This document shows positions 1-10,982 of a stretch of DNA of 64,000 bases, in pieces. The stretch lies in contig NZ_JAHLQL010000001.1 of the NCBI RefSeq assembly GCF_018919175.1, forward strand, positions 558,001 through 622,000. The letters run 5' to 3'. A program made the translations under genes and the position numbers. The notes beneath the pieces are model-generated. The model searched no databases, had not been told where the DNA came from, and saw nothing but the letters and a program-made list of their open reading frames with translations. This DNA is from Clostridium simiarum (GTDB lineage: Bacteria; Bacillota; Clostridia; Clostridiales; Clostridiaceae). The number at the start of each line of letters is the position of its first letter. Position 1 is the stretch's first letter.

Positions 1-3000
1 GTCACTCAAAATACTCCAACTTCAAAAAAGAGTTTATTTAGTGAAGATATATTTAAAAACTTAAAATTAGTAAAGATACAATTTTATAAAAAAACCAATT
101 GTGTTAAAGTCATATTTAAATCCCCAGAGGTAATAGATGAGTTACAAAAGGATAATATTAAATCTTTAATACAAAAGCAAATAGGTGAAAATTTCAATAT
201 AGATTTGGTTTTCTATAGGGATATTAAAAATGTATCTCTAGAGGATGTATTAAATAAATATTGGGTTAATATAATGACAGATGTAATTGAAAAAATGCCT
301 TTATGTAAAGATGTGTTAACTTCAAGTAAGAAAAATATAAATGGAAATATGATTGAAATATACTATGGTAATGAATTTATATGTAGAATGCTTAAAAGAC
401 GAAAAGTTAATGAAATTATAAAGGAAAGTATAGTTAATCTTTTTGGAATTAATTGTGGAATTAAAATAATTTATGACGAAAAGCTTGAAGAAAAGGATTA
501 TATAGGTGTAAAGAACAAAGAAGACGTAACTATAATAGAAACAGCATTTAAGGATATAAAACCAATAAAGAAAGAAGCTAAAACAACCAATATTTCAAAC
601 AAAGGAAGTAATAGATTCGCTGAAAATAATAATGATGACTCAAATGATAATATAATAATGGGTAGAAACATTACAGAGGATAATATTCCTATAATATCCT
701 TAGATGAAACTTCTGGTTTTGTAACAGTTTCTGGAGATGTGTTTAAAACAGATATAATTGAAACTAGAACCGGGAAGAAAATAGTAACATTTTCCATTAC
801 AGATTACACTAGTTCTATTACGGTTAAATGTTTTCCAAGACCAAAGGATATAGAAAAGGTATTGGAAAATGTAAAGACAGGATTACATTGTAAGATTAAA
901 GGGGAAGTGGTAAATGACCCTTACGCAAAAGAAATAGTTATTATGGCAAGAAATATAGTTAAGATTCCTAAAATAGAAAGAATGGATACTAATGAAGAAA
1001 AGCGTGTAGAGTTACATGTACATTCAACTATGAGTGCTATGGATGCTATAACTCCTGTAAGTAAACTTATAGAGCGAGCAGCAAAGTGGGGACATAAAGC
1101 TATAGCAATTACAGATCATGGTGTAGTTCAAGCTTACCCTGAAGCTATGGATGCAGCAAAAAAACATAATATAAAAGTTATATATGGTGTAGAAGGATAC
1201 TTAGTGGATAACGGAACACCTATAGTAGAAAGAGAAAAAGGACAAAATTTAGAGGATACCTTTGTGGTTTTTGATATAGAAACTACTGGTTTTTCAAATA
1301 AAAATGACAGTATAATTGAAATAGGAGCCGTTAAGATTAAGGAAGGAAAAATCATAGATCAATTTAGTGAATTTGTTAATCCTAAAAGATCAATACCTGC
1401 TAAGATTGTTGAATTAACTAGTATTACTGACGATATGGTAAAGGATAGTGATTCTATAGAGGAAGTACTTCCAAGATTCATGAAGTTTGTAGGAGATAGT
1501 ATAATTGTAGCTCATAACGCATCCTTTGATATGTCTTTTATAAGAAAAAATTGTAGAGATATTAATATAGAATTCCATAACTCTGTAATGGATACTATAC
1601 CTTTAACAAGGTTTTTATATCCTGAGTTAAAAAGATATAAATTAAATGTAGTAGCAAAGCATTTAGGTATTTCTTTAGAAAATCATCATAGGGCTGTAGA
1701 TGATGCTAAGGCTACAGCGGATATTTTAATAAAATGTATAGAGGAATTAAAAAATAGAGAGATAGTTAACTTACATCAATTAAACAATGAGTTTTTAAAG
1801 AATGTGGATATTAAAAAACAACCTACATACCATATAATTTTGCTTGCGAAAAATCAGATAGGTTTAAAAAACTTATATAAGTTAATATCAGAATCCCATT
1901 TGGAAAATTTCTTTAAAAGACCTAGATTACCTAAAACTTTAATTTCTGAGTATAGAGAGGGGCTTATAATAGGTTCTGCCTGTGAGGCTGGTGAAGTCTA
2001 TAGAGCTATTCTTGAAGGTAAAAATGAAGAAGAACTAGATAATATAGCAGATTTTTATGATTATTTAGAGATTCAGCCCTTAGAAAATAATGAATTTTTA
2101 ATAAGAGATGGCAGAGTGAAAGATAAGGATGAATTAATTCAAATAAATAAAAAGATATGTGAATTGGCCAATAGAAAAGGCAAACTTATAGTTGGGACCT
2201 GCGATGTTCATTTTATAGATGAAAAGGATGAAATCTTTAGAAGGATAATAATGTCTGGTCAAGGATTTAAGGATGCAGATAATCAACCTCCCTTATATCT
2301 TAGAACAACTACTGAAATGCTAAGAGAGTTTGCATATTTAGGTGAAGAGAAGTCAAAAGAGGTTGTTATATATAATACACAAAAGATTGCGGATATGGTT
2401 GAAGATGTTAAACCAATACCAGATGAGACCTTTCCTCCTAAAATAGATGGAGCAGAGGAAGAAGTAAAAAAAATGACCATGGAAAGGGCAAGTTTTTTAT
2501 ATGGAGAAAACCTACCTGAAGTAGTTAAAAAGAGATTAGATAAAGAACTTAATTCCATAATCAGTAATGGATATGCAGTGCTATATTTAATTGCTCATAA
2601 GCTGGTTGCCAAATCTTTAGAAGATGGATATTTAGTTGGTTCTAGAGGCTCTGTAGGGTCTTCTTTAGTTGCTACTATGTGTGATATTACAGAGGTAAAT
2701 GGATTACCGCCTCATTATGTATGCCCTAAATGTAAACATAGTGAATTTATATTAGATGGGTCTATAAGTTCAGGAGCAGATTTGCCAGACAAAAATTGTG
2801 AAAAATGTGGAACTTTATATAAAAAGGACGGTCATGATATACCTTTCGAAACTTTTTTAGGTTTTGAAGGAGATAAAGAACCAGATATAGACCTTAACTT
2901 TTCTGGAGAATATCAAGCAGTGGTTCATAAGTATACAGAAGTACTTTTTGGAAAAGGTTATGTTTTTAAAGCTGGTACTATTGGAACTATAGCTGAAAAA

Positions 3001-4308
3001 ACAGCCTATGGTTTCGTTAAAAAATATCTTGCAGAAAAAAACATGGTGGTTCCCCAAGCCGAAATAGATAGGTTAACCTTAGGTTGTACCGGAATAAAAA
3101 GAACTACAGGACAGCATCCTGGAGGGATAATGGTTGTACCAAGAGATAATGAAATATTTAATTTTACACCTATTCAACGTCCAGCTGATGATAATAACAC
3201 AGAAATAATCACTACTCATTTTGATTATCATTCTATTAGTGGTAGATTACTAAAACTAGATATACTAGGTCACGATGATCCTACTGTATTAAGGATGCTT
3301 CAAGACCTTACTAGTTTAGATCCTAAAAAAATTCCTTTAAATGATGAAAAAGTTATGAGCTTATTCACTTCACCAGAAGCTCTAGGCATAACAAAGGAGG
3401 AATTAGGTTGTGAGGTTGGAACCTATGGGTTACCTGAATTTGGAACAAAGTTTGTAAGGCAGATGTTGGTAGATACTCAGCCTAAAAATTTTGCTGATTT
3501 AGTTAGAATCTCAGGTCTTTCTCACGGAACGGATGTATGGTTAAATAATGCTCAGTATTATATAAAGGAAGGATATACTACATTAAAAGATTGTATATCT
3601 ACTAGAGATGATATAATGGTTTATTTAATGTATAAAGGAGTAGAACCCAAAACAGCCTTTACTATAATGGAGAAGGTTAGAAAAGGTAAGGGTTTAAAAG
3701 AAGATGATATAAAAGTAATGAAGGAAAATAAGGTACCTGATTGGTATATTGAATCTTGTAATAAAATAAAATACATGTTCCCTAAAGGTCACGCTGTGGC
3801 ATATGTTATGATGGCAGTAAGAATAGCATATTTTAAAGTGTATTACCCAGAAGCGTATTATGCTACATATTTTACTGTAAGAGCAGATGATTTTGACGCA
3901 GATCTTATTGTAAAAGGTGAAGAAGTTATAAAGAGTAAAATGGAGGAAGTAAGTCAACTTGGTAATAGCATGACACAGAAAGACAAAGGCTTATTAACGG
4001 TATTAGAAATATCTTACGAAATGTATAAAAGAGGTATTAAGTTTTTAAAAGTAGATATTTATAAGTCTCATGCTACTAAATTCTTAATTGAAGAAGATGG
4101 CATAAGACCACCTATAAACGGACTTCAAGGGGTAGGAGAAAATGCAGCTAAAAATATAGTTGAAGCTAGAGGTGAGGGTGAGTTTATTTCTAAAGAAGAT
4201 CTAAGAATTAGAACAAGAGTTTCAAAAACTGTTATAGAGACTTTAAGTATTCATGGGTGTTTGAATGGATTACCTGAAACTAACCAGTTGAGTTTATTTA
4301 CCTTATAG
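1..4308 (+). CDS. polC: DNA polymerase III PolC-type alpha subunit (5' end outside window)
   Basis: Replicative polymerase of low-GC Gram-positive bacteria with built-in proofreading. The reading frame is open from base 1, so the gene enters from outside; 1435 codons are visible and B. subtilis PolC has 1437 residues, so only a few codons should be missing. A TTG at 205 would give a shorter frame, but the 68 codons before it read as normal PolC N-terminal sequence, so I reject it as start. Domain order (residues counted from base 1): N-terminal and OB region to about 330, PHP part with ELHVHST near 336, DEDDh exonuclease with FDIETTGF near 423, zinc-binding CPKC...CEKC near 908-937, catalytic [12 protein letters not shown] near 961, then fingers and C-terminal domain. 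It heads the run leading to rimP-nusA. Confidence 0.97.
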   Translation, partial: VTQNTPTSKKSLFSEDIFKNLKLVKIQFYKKTNCVKVIFKSPEVIDELQKDNIKSLIQKQIGENFNIDLVFYRDIKNVSLEDVLNKYWVNIMTDVIEKMPLCKDVLTSSKKNINGNMIEIYYGNEFICRMLKRRKVNEIIKESIVNLFGINCGIKIIYDEKLEEKDYIGVKNKEDVTIIETAFKDIKPIKKEAKTTNISNKGSNRFAENNNDDSNDNIIMGRNITEDNIPIISLDETSGFVTVSGDVFKTDIIETRTGKKIVTFSITDYTSSITVKCFPRPKDIEKVLENVKTGLHCKIKGEVVNDPYAKEIVIMARNIVKIPKIERMDTNEEKRVELHVHSTMSAMDAITPVSKLIERAAKWGHKAIAITDHGVVQAYPEAMDAAKKHNIKVIYGVEGYLVDNGTPIVEREKGQNLEDTFVVFDIETTGFSNKNDSIIEIGAVKIKEGKIIDQFSEFVNPKRSIPAKIVELTSITDDMVKDSDSIEEVLPRFMKFVGDSIIVAHNASFDMSFIRKNCRDINIEFHNSVMDTIPLTRFLYPELKRYKLNVVAKHLGISLENHHRAVDDAKATADILIKCIEELKNREIVNLHQLNNEFLKNVDIKKQPTYHIILLAKNQIGLKNLYKLISESHLENFFKRPRLPKTLISEYREGLIIGSACEAGEVYRAILEGKNEEELDNIADFYDYLEIQPLENNEFLIRDGRVKDKDELIQINKKICELANRKGKLIVGTCDVHFIDEKDEIFRRIIMSGQGFKDADNQPPLYLRTTTEMLREFAYLGEEKSKEVVIYNTQKIADMVEDVKPIPDETFPPKIDGAEEEVKKMTMERASFLYGENLPEVVKKRLDKELNSIISNGYAVLYLIAHKLVAKSLEDGYLVGSRGSVGSSLVATMCDITEVNGLPPHYVCPKCKHSEFILDGSISSGADLPDKNCEKCGTLYKKDGHDIPFETFLGFEGDKEPDIDLNFSGEYQAVVHKYTEVLFGKGYVFKAGTIGTIAEKTAYGFVKKYLAEKNMVVPQAEIDRLTLGCTGIKRTTGQHPGGIMVVPRDNEIFNFTPIQRPADDNNTEIITTHFDYHSISGRLLKLDILGHDDPTVLRMLQDLTSLDPKKIPLNDEKVMSLFTSPEALGITKEELGCEVGTYGLPEFGTKFVRQMLVDTQPKNFADLVRISGLSHGTDVWLNNAQYYIKEGYTTLKDCISTRDDIMVYLMYKGVEPKTAFTIMEKVRKGKGLKEDDIKVMKENKVPDWYIESCNKIKYMFPKGHAVAYVMMAVRIAYFKVYYPEAYYATYFTVRADDFDADLIVKGEEVIKSKMEEVSQLGNSMTQKDKGLLTVLEISYEMYKRGIKFLKVDIYKSHATKFLIEEDGIRPPINGLQGVGENAAKNIVEARGEGEFISKEDLRIRTRVSKTVIETLSIHGCLNGLPETNQLSLFTL

Positions 4309-4398
4309 TATCAACATATTTGAAAAATTACTTGTAATAAACTTTTTACTATGTTAATATAATATTGTAAAGTTTACTTAATATCCTATGCTTTAAAC

Positions 4399-4430
4399 AG
4401 AGTGGGTCAAAAAACCCGCTCTTTATATTT
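4399..4430 (+). terminator. Intrinsic terminator after polC
   Basis: Nine-pair stem (AGAGTGGGT against ACCCGCTCT, one G-T wobble) with a six-base loop, followed by a T-rich run at 4423-4430. It lies 90 bp after the polC stop. Confidence 0.8.
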
Positions 4431-4439
4431 GTGTATGGT

Positions 4440-4464
4440 AAAACGCAACATTTGTTGCGTTTTT
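4440..4464 (+). other. Second hairpin in the polC-rimP gap
   Basis: AAAACGCAACA at 4440-4450 and TGTTGCGTTTT at 4453-4463 are perfect inverted repeats separated by two bases. Only four or five T follow, so it is either a weak second terminator or a structure in the rimP leader. It begins about ten bases after the first terminator tract. Confidence 0.55.
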
Positions 4465-4550
4465 GCTTCAATTATAAGGTTATATTTAATAAAAATATGA
4501 TAAATACACAAAATAAAAAAGAAAGTATCATAAATAAAAGGAGGGATAAA

Positions 4551-5012
4551 ATGAAACTTAATTCCTTAGTAGAGAATTTAGAGATGTTGATAAGACCCAT
4601 AGTTGAAGAAAAAGGCTACGAGTTATATCATGTAGAGTTTGTAAAAGATGATGGTGAAAATTATTTAAGAGTATATATTGAAAATGAAAGAGGGATATCC
4701 TTAGAAGATTGTGAAAAGGTAAGCAGACCTATTAGTGATATGCTAGATGAAAAAGATCCAATTTCTAGTTCTTATTACCTAGAAGTATCTTCCCCAGGAA
4801 TCAATAGATATTTATATACAGAAAAACACTATAAAGATAATCTTCATAAAGAAGTATTAGTTAGGCTAAATAAAAGTTTAAATGGCAATAAGTTATATAA
4901 AGGTAAACTAGTTCAATTTAATAATGAAACCATAGTTTTATCTATAGAAGATAAAGAAATGTCTATACCTAGAGATATAGTAAGGTCTACCAATTTAGAA
5001 GGGGAGATATAA
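4551..5012 (+). CDS. rimP: Ribosome maturation factor RimP
   Basis: 153-residue RimP/YlxS family protein, needed for 30S subunit maturation. The family pattern is visible: N-terminal half with LIRPIVEEKGYELYHVEF, the YLRVYIEN strand, LEDCEKVSRPISDMLDE and the SPGINR motif, then a C-terminal Sm-like barrel. ATG at 4551 is chosen because AAAGGAGGG lies eight bases upstream; a GTG at 4431 in the same frame falls inside the leader hairpins and gives non-family sequence. It starts the rimP-nusA-ylxR-ylxQ-infB-rbfA-nrnA-truB-ribF cluster, whose order matches other Firmicutes. Confidence 0.95.
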   Translation: MKLNSLVENLEMLIRPIVEEKGYELYHVEFVKDDGENYLRVYIENERGISLEDCEKVSRPISDMLDEKDPISSSYYLEVSSPGINRYLYTEKHYKDNLHKEVLVRLNKSLNGNKLYKGKLVQFNNETIVLSIEDKEMSIPRDIVRSTNLEGEI

Positions 5013-5026
5013 GGAGGTCTATAAAG

Positions 5027-6076
5027 ATGAATGAAGAGTTTATAGGTGCATTAAAAGAAATAGTTAAAGAGAAGGGGATAAGCGAAGATTTACTTTTTAC
5101 TACAATTGAGGATGCTTTAGTTGCTGCCTATAAAAAAAATTATGCTAATTCTGGGGTTTCATCACAAAATGTAAGAGTTAGTATGAATAGAGAAACAGGT
5201 GAAATTCATGTTTACTCTCAAAAGACAGTTGTAGAAGAAGTTTATGATGATGTCATTGAAATATCAGTGGAGGATGCTAAGGATATTAGCCCTCGTTATG
5301 AAGTAGATGATATTGTAGAAATAGAAGTTACACCTAGGACTTTTGGAAGAGTTGCTGCTCAATTAGCAAAACAAGTAGTTGTACAAAGAATAAAGGAAGC
5401 AGAAAGAAATATAGTATATAATGAATTTATAGAAAAAGAATTCGATATAATAACTGGTACAGTTATTAGGAGAGATAAGGGTAATGTCTTTGTTGATTTA
5501 GGAAGGATAGAAGCTGTGCTAGGTCCAAATGAACAAATGCAAGGAGAAGACTATATTTTTAATGAAAAATTAAAACTATATATAGTAGAAGTAAAGAATA
5601 CTACAAAGGGTGCACAGGTTATAGTTTCTAGAACTCATCCTGGATTAGTAAAAAGGCTATTTGAGTTAGAGGTTCCAGAAATATATGAAGGTATAGTAGA
5701 AGTAAAAAGCATAGCAAGAGAAGCGGGATCACGTACTAAAATTGCAGTACATTCAAATGATGAGGCTGTAGATGCTATGGGGGCTTGTGTTGGACCTAAA
5801 GGAATAAGAGTACAAAATATAGTAAATGAATTAAAGAATGAAAAAATAGACATAATTAAATGGAGTAAATTACCTGAAGAGTATATTGCCAATTCTTTAA
5901 GCCCTGCTAAAGTTTTAGATGTTTCTATTGATGAAGATAATAAATCTGCCCAGGTAGTAGTTGAAGATAATCAATTGTCCTTAGCCATAGGTAAGGAAGG
6001 ACAGAATGTAAGATTAGCTGCCAAACTAACAGGATGGAAAATAGACATTAAGAGTGTATCTCAGGTTTCACAATAA
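5027..6076 (+). CDS. nusA: Transcription termination/antitermination factor NusA
   Basis: 349 residues, the short NusA form typical of Gram-positives (no C-terminal acidic repeats). N-terminal RNA-polymerase-binding domain at about 1-130, S1 domain at about 135-200 (DIITGTVIRRDKGNVFVDLG), and two KH domains after that, with GPKGIRVQNIVNEL and AIGKEGQNVRLAAKLTGW as the KH signature loops. It acts on elongating RNA polymerase, controlling pausing and intrinsic termination. ATG at 5027 follows AAGGAGG by nine bases. The gene starts 14 bases after rimP and is followed by ylxR after 20 bases. Confidence 0.97.
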   Translation: MNEEFIGALKEIVKEKGISEDLLFTTIEDALVAAYKKNYANSGVSSQNVRVSMNRETGEIHVYSQKTVVEEVYDDVIEISVEDAKDISPRYEVDDIVEIEVTPRTFGRVAAQLAKQVVVQRIKEAERNIVYNEFIEKEFDIITGTVIRRDKGNVFVDLGRIEAVLGPNEQMQGEDYIFNEKLKLYIVEVKNTTKGAQVIVSRTHPGLVKRLFELEVPEIYEGIVEVKSIAREAGSRTKIAVHSNDEAVDAMGACVGPKGIRVQNIVNELKNEKIDIIKWSKLPEEYIANSLSPAKVLDVSIDEDNKSAQVVVEDNQLSLAIGKEGQNVRLAAKLTGWKIDIKSVSQVSQ

Positions 6077-6096
6077 TCATAAAGAGGTGTTGTGAT

Positions 6097-6366
6097 ATGA
6101 AAGTAAAAAAAATACCACTAAGAATGTGCAATGGCTGCATGGAAATGAAACCTAAAAAAGAAATGATTAGAGTTGTTAAAAGTTCTGAAGGAGAAGTTTC
6201 AGTGGATTTAACAGGTAAAAAGTCTGGAAGAGGCGCTTATGTTTGTAAAAATTTATCTTGCTTTGAAAAAGCTTTCAAAACTAAGAGGTTAAATAAAAAT
6301 CTTGAGGTAAACATAAGTGAAGAGATTTATAATAAGTTAAAGGATGAAATTGATAATGACAAATAA
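6097..6366 (+). CDS. ylxR: YlxR/RnpM family RNA-binding protein (DUF448)
   Basis: 89 residues. The family signature RMCNGCMEMKPKKEM, with a C-x2-C pair, lies near residue 10, and GRGAYVCKN near 48. YlxR of B. subtilis has been reported to bind RNase P RNA and lower its activity (name RnpM); that role is transferred from the family, not shown here. The gene sits between nusA and the L7Ae-like gene as in most Firmicutes, and its end overlaps the next start by 11 bases, suggesting coupled translation. Confidence 0.92.
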   Translation: MKVKKIPLRMCNGCMEMKPKKEMIRVVKSSEGEVSVDLTGKKSGRGAYVCKNLSCFEKAFKTKRLNKNLEVNISEEIYNKLKDEIDNDK

Positions 6367-6661
6367 ATTTTTTCAATTTTTAGGAATAGTCAAAAAGTCT
6401 GGAAATTTAATAGAGGGATATAATCGCTGTGAAGATGCTATAAAGAGAAATAAAAAGATATACCTAATGATATTATCGGAAGATCTTTCTCCTAAAAGCA
6501 AAAAAGAATTTTTAAGATACTGCAACGATAAAAATATACCCTATATTGAAAACTATTCAAAGTATGATTTAGGTAGTAGTTTAGGAAGAGCTGAAATAAA
6601 TATTTTAGCAGTTATTGATAAAAACATGAGCGATAAGCTGATAGAATGCAATGTAAATTAG
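6356..6661 (+). CDS. ylxQ: L7Ae/L30e-family RNA-binding protein YlxQ
   Basis: About 101 residues of the ribosomal L7Ae/L30e/S12e/Gadd45 fold, likely a kink-turn or rRNA-binding protein; exact role unknown. Visible family features are FLGIVKKSGNLIEGYNRCEDAIK at the N-terminus (split here as FLGIVKKSGN and GYNRCEDAIK) and SLGRAEINILAV near the C-terminus. I use ATG 6356 because AAAGGA lies about 12 bases upstream; ATG 6344 would add four residues and has no good ribosome site. It overlaps the end of ylxR. Confidence 0.88.
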   Translation: MTNKFFQFLGIVKKSGNLIEGYNRCEDAIKRNKKIYLMILSEDLSPKSKKEFLRYCNDKNIPYIENYSKYDLGSSLGRAEINILAVIDKNMSDKLIECNVN

Positions 6662-6703
6662 CTTTGCTGGAGTTTTTTAAAGAAAATTTCGGGGGTGAAT
6701 GAA

Positions 6704-8791
6704 TTGTCAAAAATAAGAGTATATGAATTAGCAAAAGAACTAGAAATTACTAGTAAAGATCTTATTAGTTTACTTATGGAGGAGTTCGGCATAGAGGTTA
6801 AAAATCATATGAGTGTCATTGAAAATGAAGATGCAGAACTTATAAAAGAATTAATTGACGAAAAAGGCAAAAATAATGATGAAAATGAAGCCAAAACCAT
6901 AGTAGATGAGTATGAAGAACTAGTATCAGAAGAAATAAACAAACAAGTCAAAAAATCTAAAAATAAGAATAAAAGAGGAACTAGAAAACCTCTGGATTCG
7001 GAAGAGGATGGCTCAAATATGAGTGACAATACAGAAGAAGAGGTTGTAATCGAAATAGGAAACACCATAACCGTTAAGGATTTAGCAGAAAAGCTTAATA
7101 AGCCTAACGCAGAGGTAATAAAGGCATTAATATTCAGCGGTGTTATGGCAGCTTTAAATCAAGAAGTTGATTTTGAAACTGCAGAAAAGGTAGCAGAAAA
7201 ATTTGAAGTATCTTTAGTATTAAAAGAAGAAGAAATAGGAAAATTAGAAGAAGTAGATATAGAAGAGGATGTTCAAGCAGAAAAAAGACCACCAATAGTT
7301 ACTGTAATGGGTCACGTTGACCATGGAAAGACTTCTTTGTTAGATGCTATAAGAAAAGCTAAGGTTACTGAAAGAGAAGCCGGCGGGATTACACAACATA
7401 TTGGTGCTTATACTGTAGAAGTAAATAAAGAAAAAATAACATTCTTAGATACTCCAGGACATGAAGCTTTTACTGCTATGAGAGCTCGTGGAGCGCAAAT
7501 TACTGACGTAGTAATACTAGTAGTTGCTGCGGATGATGGAATAATGCCACAAACCAAAGAAGCTATAAACCATTGTAAAGCGGCTAATGTTCCTATGGTA
7601 GTTGCTATAAATAAAATGGATAAACCTACAGCCAATCCTGATAGAGTAAAACAAGAACTTTCTGATCATGGTCTTGTGCCAGAAGAATGGGGTGGAGATA
7701 CAATTTGTGTTCCTGTATCTGCTCGTTCAGAGGAAGGAATAGACACTTTACTAGAGATGGTTTTACTTACTTCAGAAATGTTGGAATTAAAAGCAAATCC
7801 GTCTAGAAAATCTAAAGGAACAGTAATTGAAGCAAAATTAGATAAAGGTAGAGGTCCTGTAGCTACATTATTAGTACAAAACGGTACATTAAATGTAGGA
7901 GATGCTATACTTGTTGGAAACACTTACGGAAGAATAAGAGCTATGTTTGATGACAAGGGAAAGAAAATTAAGTCAGCAGGTCCTTCAATTCCAGTAGAAA
8001 TTTTAGGATTATCTGAAGTTCCAGCAGCTGGAGATAGATTTAATGAAGTAAAAGATGAAAAAACTGCTAGAACTATGGCTGAAACTAGAAAAGACAAGGA
8101 TAAAGAAAAATATCTTCAATCTAGTCATAGAGTATCTTTAGAAGATTTATATAGTCAAATCCAAGAAGGTAAAATAAAAGAATTAGGTGTTATAGTTAAA
8201 GCTGACGTTCAAGGTTCAGTAGAAGCTATAAGACAATCTTTAGAAAAACTATCTACAGATACTGTTAAAGTAAGAGTTCTTCACGGAGCTGTTGGGGCAA
8301 TTACAGAAACAGATATAAGTCTTGCAGCAGCATCTAATGCTATAGTAATTGGATTTAATGTTAGACCAGATGGCAATGCAGTTTCTTTAGCTGAAAAAGA
8401 AGAGGTTGATATAAAAACTTATAGAGTAATATATGATGCTATTGAAGATATTAAATCTGCAATGATAGGTATGCTAGAACCAGATTATAAAGAGGTTGTC
8501 CTAGGAAAAGCTCAAATTAGACAGACTTACAAGATATCAAGCCTTGGAACTATAGCGGGATGTTATATAATAGAAGGAAAAATAACTAGAAATAGTGATA
8601 TAAGAATAATAAGAGATGGAATAGTTATTTTTGAATCTAAGTTAGCATCTTTAAAGAGATTTAAAGATGATGTTAAAGAAGTAAATACTGGATATGAATG
8701 TGGTTTAAGCGTAGAGAAGTTTAACGACATTAAAGAAGGCGACATAATAGAAGCTTATACAATGGAAGAAATTAAAAAAGATAAACTATAA
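6704..8791 (+). CDS. infB: Translation initiation factor IF-2
   Basis: 695-residue GTPase that brings fMet-tRNA to the 30S subunit. N-terminal IF2_N domain ([12 protein letters not shown]), a charged linker, a second IF2_N domain near 120-170, then the GTPase domain with G1 GHVDHGKT at about 203-210, DTPGHE (G3) and NKMD (G4), followed by beta-barrel domains and the C-terminal initiator-tRNA-binding domain. The start is TTG 6704: GGGGGTGA lies five bases before it and the product then begins MSKIRV as in other IF-2 proteins. GTG 6695 lies inside that ribosome site. Confidence 0.97.
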   Translation: MSKIRVYELAKELEITSKDLISLLMEEFGIEVKNHMSVIENEDAELIKELIDEKGKNNDENEAKTIVDEYEELVSEEINKQVKKSKNKNKRGTRKPLDSEEDGSNMSDNTEEEVVIEIGNTITVKDLAEKLNKPNAEVIKALIFSGVMAALNQEVDFETAEKVAEKFEVSLVLKEEEIGKLEEVDIEEDVQAEKRPPIVTVMGHVDHGKTSLLDAIRKAKVTEREAGGITQHIGAYTVEVNKEKITFLDTPGHEAFTAMRARGAQITDVVILVVAADDGIMPQTKEAINHCKAANVPMVVAINKMDKPTANPDRVKQELSDHGLVPEEWGGDTICVPVSARSEEGIDTLLEMVLLTSEMLELKANPSRKSKGTVIEAKLDKGRGPVATLLVQNGTLNVGDAILVGNTYGRIRAMFDDKGKKIKSAGPSIPVEILGLSEVPAAGDRFNEVKDEKTARTMAETRKDKDKEKYLQSSHRVSLEDLYSQIQEGKIKELGVIVKADVQGSVEAIRQSLEKLSTDTVKVRVLHGAVGAITETDISLAAASNAIVIGFNVRPDGNAVSLAEKEEVDIKTYRVIYDAIEDIKSAMIGMLEPDYKEVVLGKAQIRQTYKISSLGTIAGCYIIEGKITRNSDIRIIRDGIVIFESKLASLKRFKDDVKEVNTGYECGLSVEKFNDIKEGDIIEAYTMEEIKKDKL

Positions 8792-8807
8792 AAAAGGAGG
8801 GATTGTA

Positions 8808-9164
8808 TTGGCTAATTACAGAAATGGAAGAATCAATGAGGAAGTTAGAAAAGAGGTTAGTGATATAATCCGAAATCAACTTAAAGATCCTAGAATAAAC
8901 GCTATGGTAAGTGTTACAGATGTTAAAGTAACTAAAGACTTACGTTATGCTAAAGTTTATGTTAGTATCTTCGGAGATGATGAACAAAAAAAAGATACAT
9001 TTAACGCTTTAAAAAGTTCTTCTGGCTTTATAAGAAAAGAAGTTGGAAGTAGAGTTAAACTTAGATATACTCCAGAGATTATGATCGAACTTGATGAAAG
9101 TATAGAGCAAGGTATGCATATAGATTCTTTATTAGAAAAAATAAAGGAAAATAGAAATGAATAG
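8808..9164 (+). CDS. rbfA: 30S ribosome-binding factor RbfA
   Basis: 118-residue KH-like protein for late 16S rRNA maturation. Family features: RINEEVRKEVSDIIRNQLKDPRI at the N-terminus (core EVSDIIRNQLKDPRI) and DLRYAKVYVSIFGDD. TTG start at 8808 with AAGGAGG seven bases before it. The ylxP (DUF503) gene that separates infB and rbfA in Bacillus is absent; the gap is 16 bases. The stop overlaps the next ATG by eight bases. Confidence 0.95.
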   Translation: MANYRNGRINEEVRKEVSDIIRNQLKDPRINAMVSVTDVKVTKDLRYAKVYVSIFGDDEQKKDTFNALKSSSGFIRKEVGSRVKLRYTPEIMIELDESIEQGMHIDSLLEKIKENRNE

Positions 9165-10101
9165 AGTTATTCAAAACATTTTGCATTTTAATTCTATTGC
9201 TATAACCTATCATCAATCACCCGATGGAGACGCTTTAGGAAGTGCTCTAGGGTTGATGCTAGGACTTAGGAAGTTAGGTAAAGATGCCTATATTATATCT
9301 AGAGACAGAGTTCCAGATATATATAGGTTTCTCCCTTCTGCCATAGAGGTTAGTGAGGATTTTGCGTCACCTAAAGAAAATACAAAATGTTTAATAATAG
9401 TAGACTGTGGTAATGTGGAAAGGATCTCTGGAAATATAGATATATCAGATTCTAGAACTATAATAAACTTAGATCATCACCTTTCAAACAATGAGTATGG
9501 AGATATAAACTATGTTGATACTTCAGCTTCTGCTACAGGAGAGATAATTTACTCTCTATTAAAAGGATTAAATGTACCTATAGATGCAAGTATTGCAGAA
9601 TGTTTATATACAGCTATAATTACGGATACTGGTTCTTTCAAATATCCAGGCACAACATCTAATACTCATAGCATTGCAGGAGATCTTATAAATACAGGTA
9701 TTAATTTTCCTTTAATTCACAGAAGAATTTTTGAAAATAAACCTCTTCAGAAATTAAAACTTTATGGACAATTGTTAGATAAGATAGAGTTGTTCTTAAA
9801 TGATAGATTAGCTATTCTTGCTATAAACAAAGAACAAGGAGAAACTTTAGGAGATAATGCAGAGATAATATCTTTACAAATGCAGATTGATACCATAGAA
9901 GTTGGAGCTTTTTTAAAACAAGTAGATGAAGGGGTAAAAGTTAGTTTAAGATCTAAAGAGAAAGTAGATGTAAGAAAAATAGCTGAGTCTTTTGGTGGTG
10001 GCGGTCACGAAAGAGCTGCTGGTTTTCTATTGAAAGATATAAATTATATTGAAAAAGCCAAAGAAACAATTATAAGCATTTTAGAAAAAGAGTTGATATA
10101 A
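9157..10101 (+). CDS. nrnA: DHH/DHHA1 phosphoesterase (NrnA-type oligoribonuclease/pAp phosphatase)
   Basis: 314 residues. DHH-domain motifs are in order: YHQSPDGDALGSALG near residue 20, DCGN near 88, NLDHHLSNN near 107; the C-terminal DHHA1 domain ends with GGGGHERAAGF near 277. In the family, Mn-dependent NrnA degrades short RNAs and 3'-phosphoadenosine 5'-phosphate. The role is inferred from family and from the conserved rbfA-nrnA-truB position. Its TAA shares a base with the truB ATG (TAATG), pointing to translational coupling. Confidence 0.92.
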   Translation: MNRVIQNILHFNSIAITYHQSPDGDALGSALGLMLGLRKLGKDAYIISRDRVPDIYRFLPSAIEVSEDFASPKENTKCLIIVDCGNVERISGNIDISDSRTIINLDHHLSNNEYGDINYVDTSASATGEIIYSLLKGLNVPIDASIAECLYTAIITDTGSFKYPGTTSNTHSIAGDLINTGINFPLIHRRIFENKPLQKLKLYGQLLDKIELFLNDRLAILAINKEQGETLGDNAEIISLQMQIDTIEVGAFLKQVDEGVKVSLRSKEKVDVRKIAESFGGGGHERAAGFLLKDINYIEKAKETIISILEKELI

Positions 10102-10970
10102 TGGATGGAGTTATTAATGTTTATAAACCTAAAGGGATGACTTCTTTTGATGCAGTGAAAAAAATTAGATATTTAAGTAAAGAAAAAAAGGTAGGGCATA
10201 TTGGAACCTTAGATCCTTTAGCTTCTGGAATACTACCTATTTGCTTAGGTAAAGCAACAAAAATTGTTGAGTATCTTATGAGTGAAGATAAAACCTATAA
10301 TGTAGAATTAGAATTAGGTCTGGAAACCGATACTTATGATAGAGAGGGTACTGTTATTTCTAGAAGTTCTATAGAACATATTAATGAAGAACAGATCAGA
10401 CCTATAATAGAGTCTTTTTTAGGTGAAGGTTACCAAGAGCCTCCTATGTATTCTGCTATTAAAATAAATGGTAAAAGACTTTACTCATTAGCTCGTGAAG
10501 GAATTGAGGTAGAAAGGGAAAAAAGAAAAATAAATATAAATTACATAGAAGTAAATTACATAAACCTTCCCTTTATCTCATTTAAGGTGAATTGTTCTAA
10601 GGGTACATATATTAGAAGTTTGTGTAAGGACATAGGTGTAAAATTAAACTGTGGAGCAGTAATGAGTAAGTTAGAAAGAGAGTCTACAGGAAAATTTTCT
10701 TTGGATAACTCAATAAACTTATTAGATTTAACATCAGAAAATATAAAAGATTATTTATTATCTATGGAAGATGTGATAAGTTATCCTATAATATCCGTAG
10801 ATGATAAATTTTCTAAATTGTTAATCAATGGTGTTACTGTACAAGACCCTGCTTTAAGTGAAGAGAAGTTATTAGAAAATCAGCTTTATAAGGTATTTAA
10901 TAAATCTGATTTTATAGGTATAGGAAAAAAATATAATAAGGGATTTAAAATAGTTAAGTTATTGATATAA
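10101..10970 (+). CDS. truB: tRNA pseudouridine-55 synthase TruB
   Basis: 289 residues; makes pseudouridine 55 in the T-loop of tRNAs. Starts with DGVINVYKPKGMTSFD, and the catalytic aspartate is D38 in GTLDPLASG. Other TruB features are QEPPMYSAIKINGKRLY and CSKGTYIRSLCKDIG. The start overlaps the nrnA stop by one base, and ribF follows after 12 bases. Confidence 0.96.
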   Translation: MDGVINVYKPKGMTSFDAVKKIRYLSKEKKVGHIGTLDPLASGILPICLGKATKIVEYLMSEDKTYNVELELGLETDTYDREGTVISRSSIEHINEEQIRPIIESFLGEGYQEPPMYSAIKINGKRLYSLAREGIEVEREKRKININYIEVNYINLPFISFKVNCSKGTYIRSLCKDIGVKLNCGAVMSKLERESTGKFSLDNSINLLDLTSENIKDYLLSMEDVISYPIISVDDKFSKLLINGVTVQDPALSEEKLLENQLYKVFNKSDFIGIGKKYNKGFKIVKLLI

Positions 10971-10982
10971 GAGGTATTTACT

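Noticed and set aside
205..4308. TTG at 205 as the polC start
   Set aside because: The frame is open to base 1 and the 68 codons before it look like normal PolC N-terminus, so the gene is cut by the window edge.
4431..4550. N-terminal extension of RimP from GTG 4431
   Set aside because: It would translate the leader hairpins; ATG 4551 has the ribosome site and family start.
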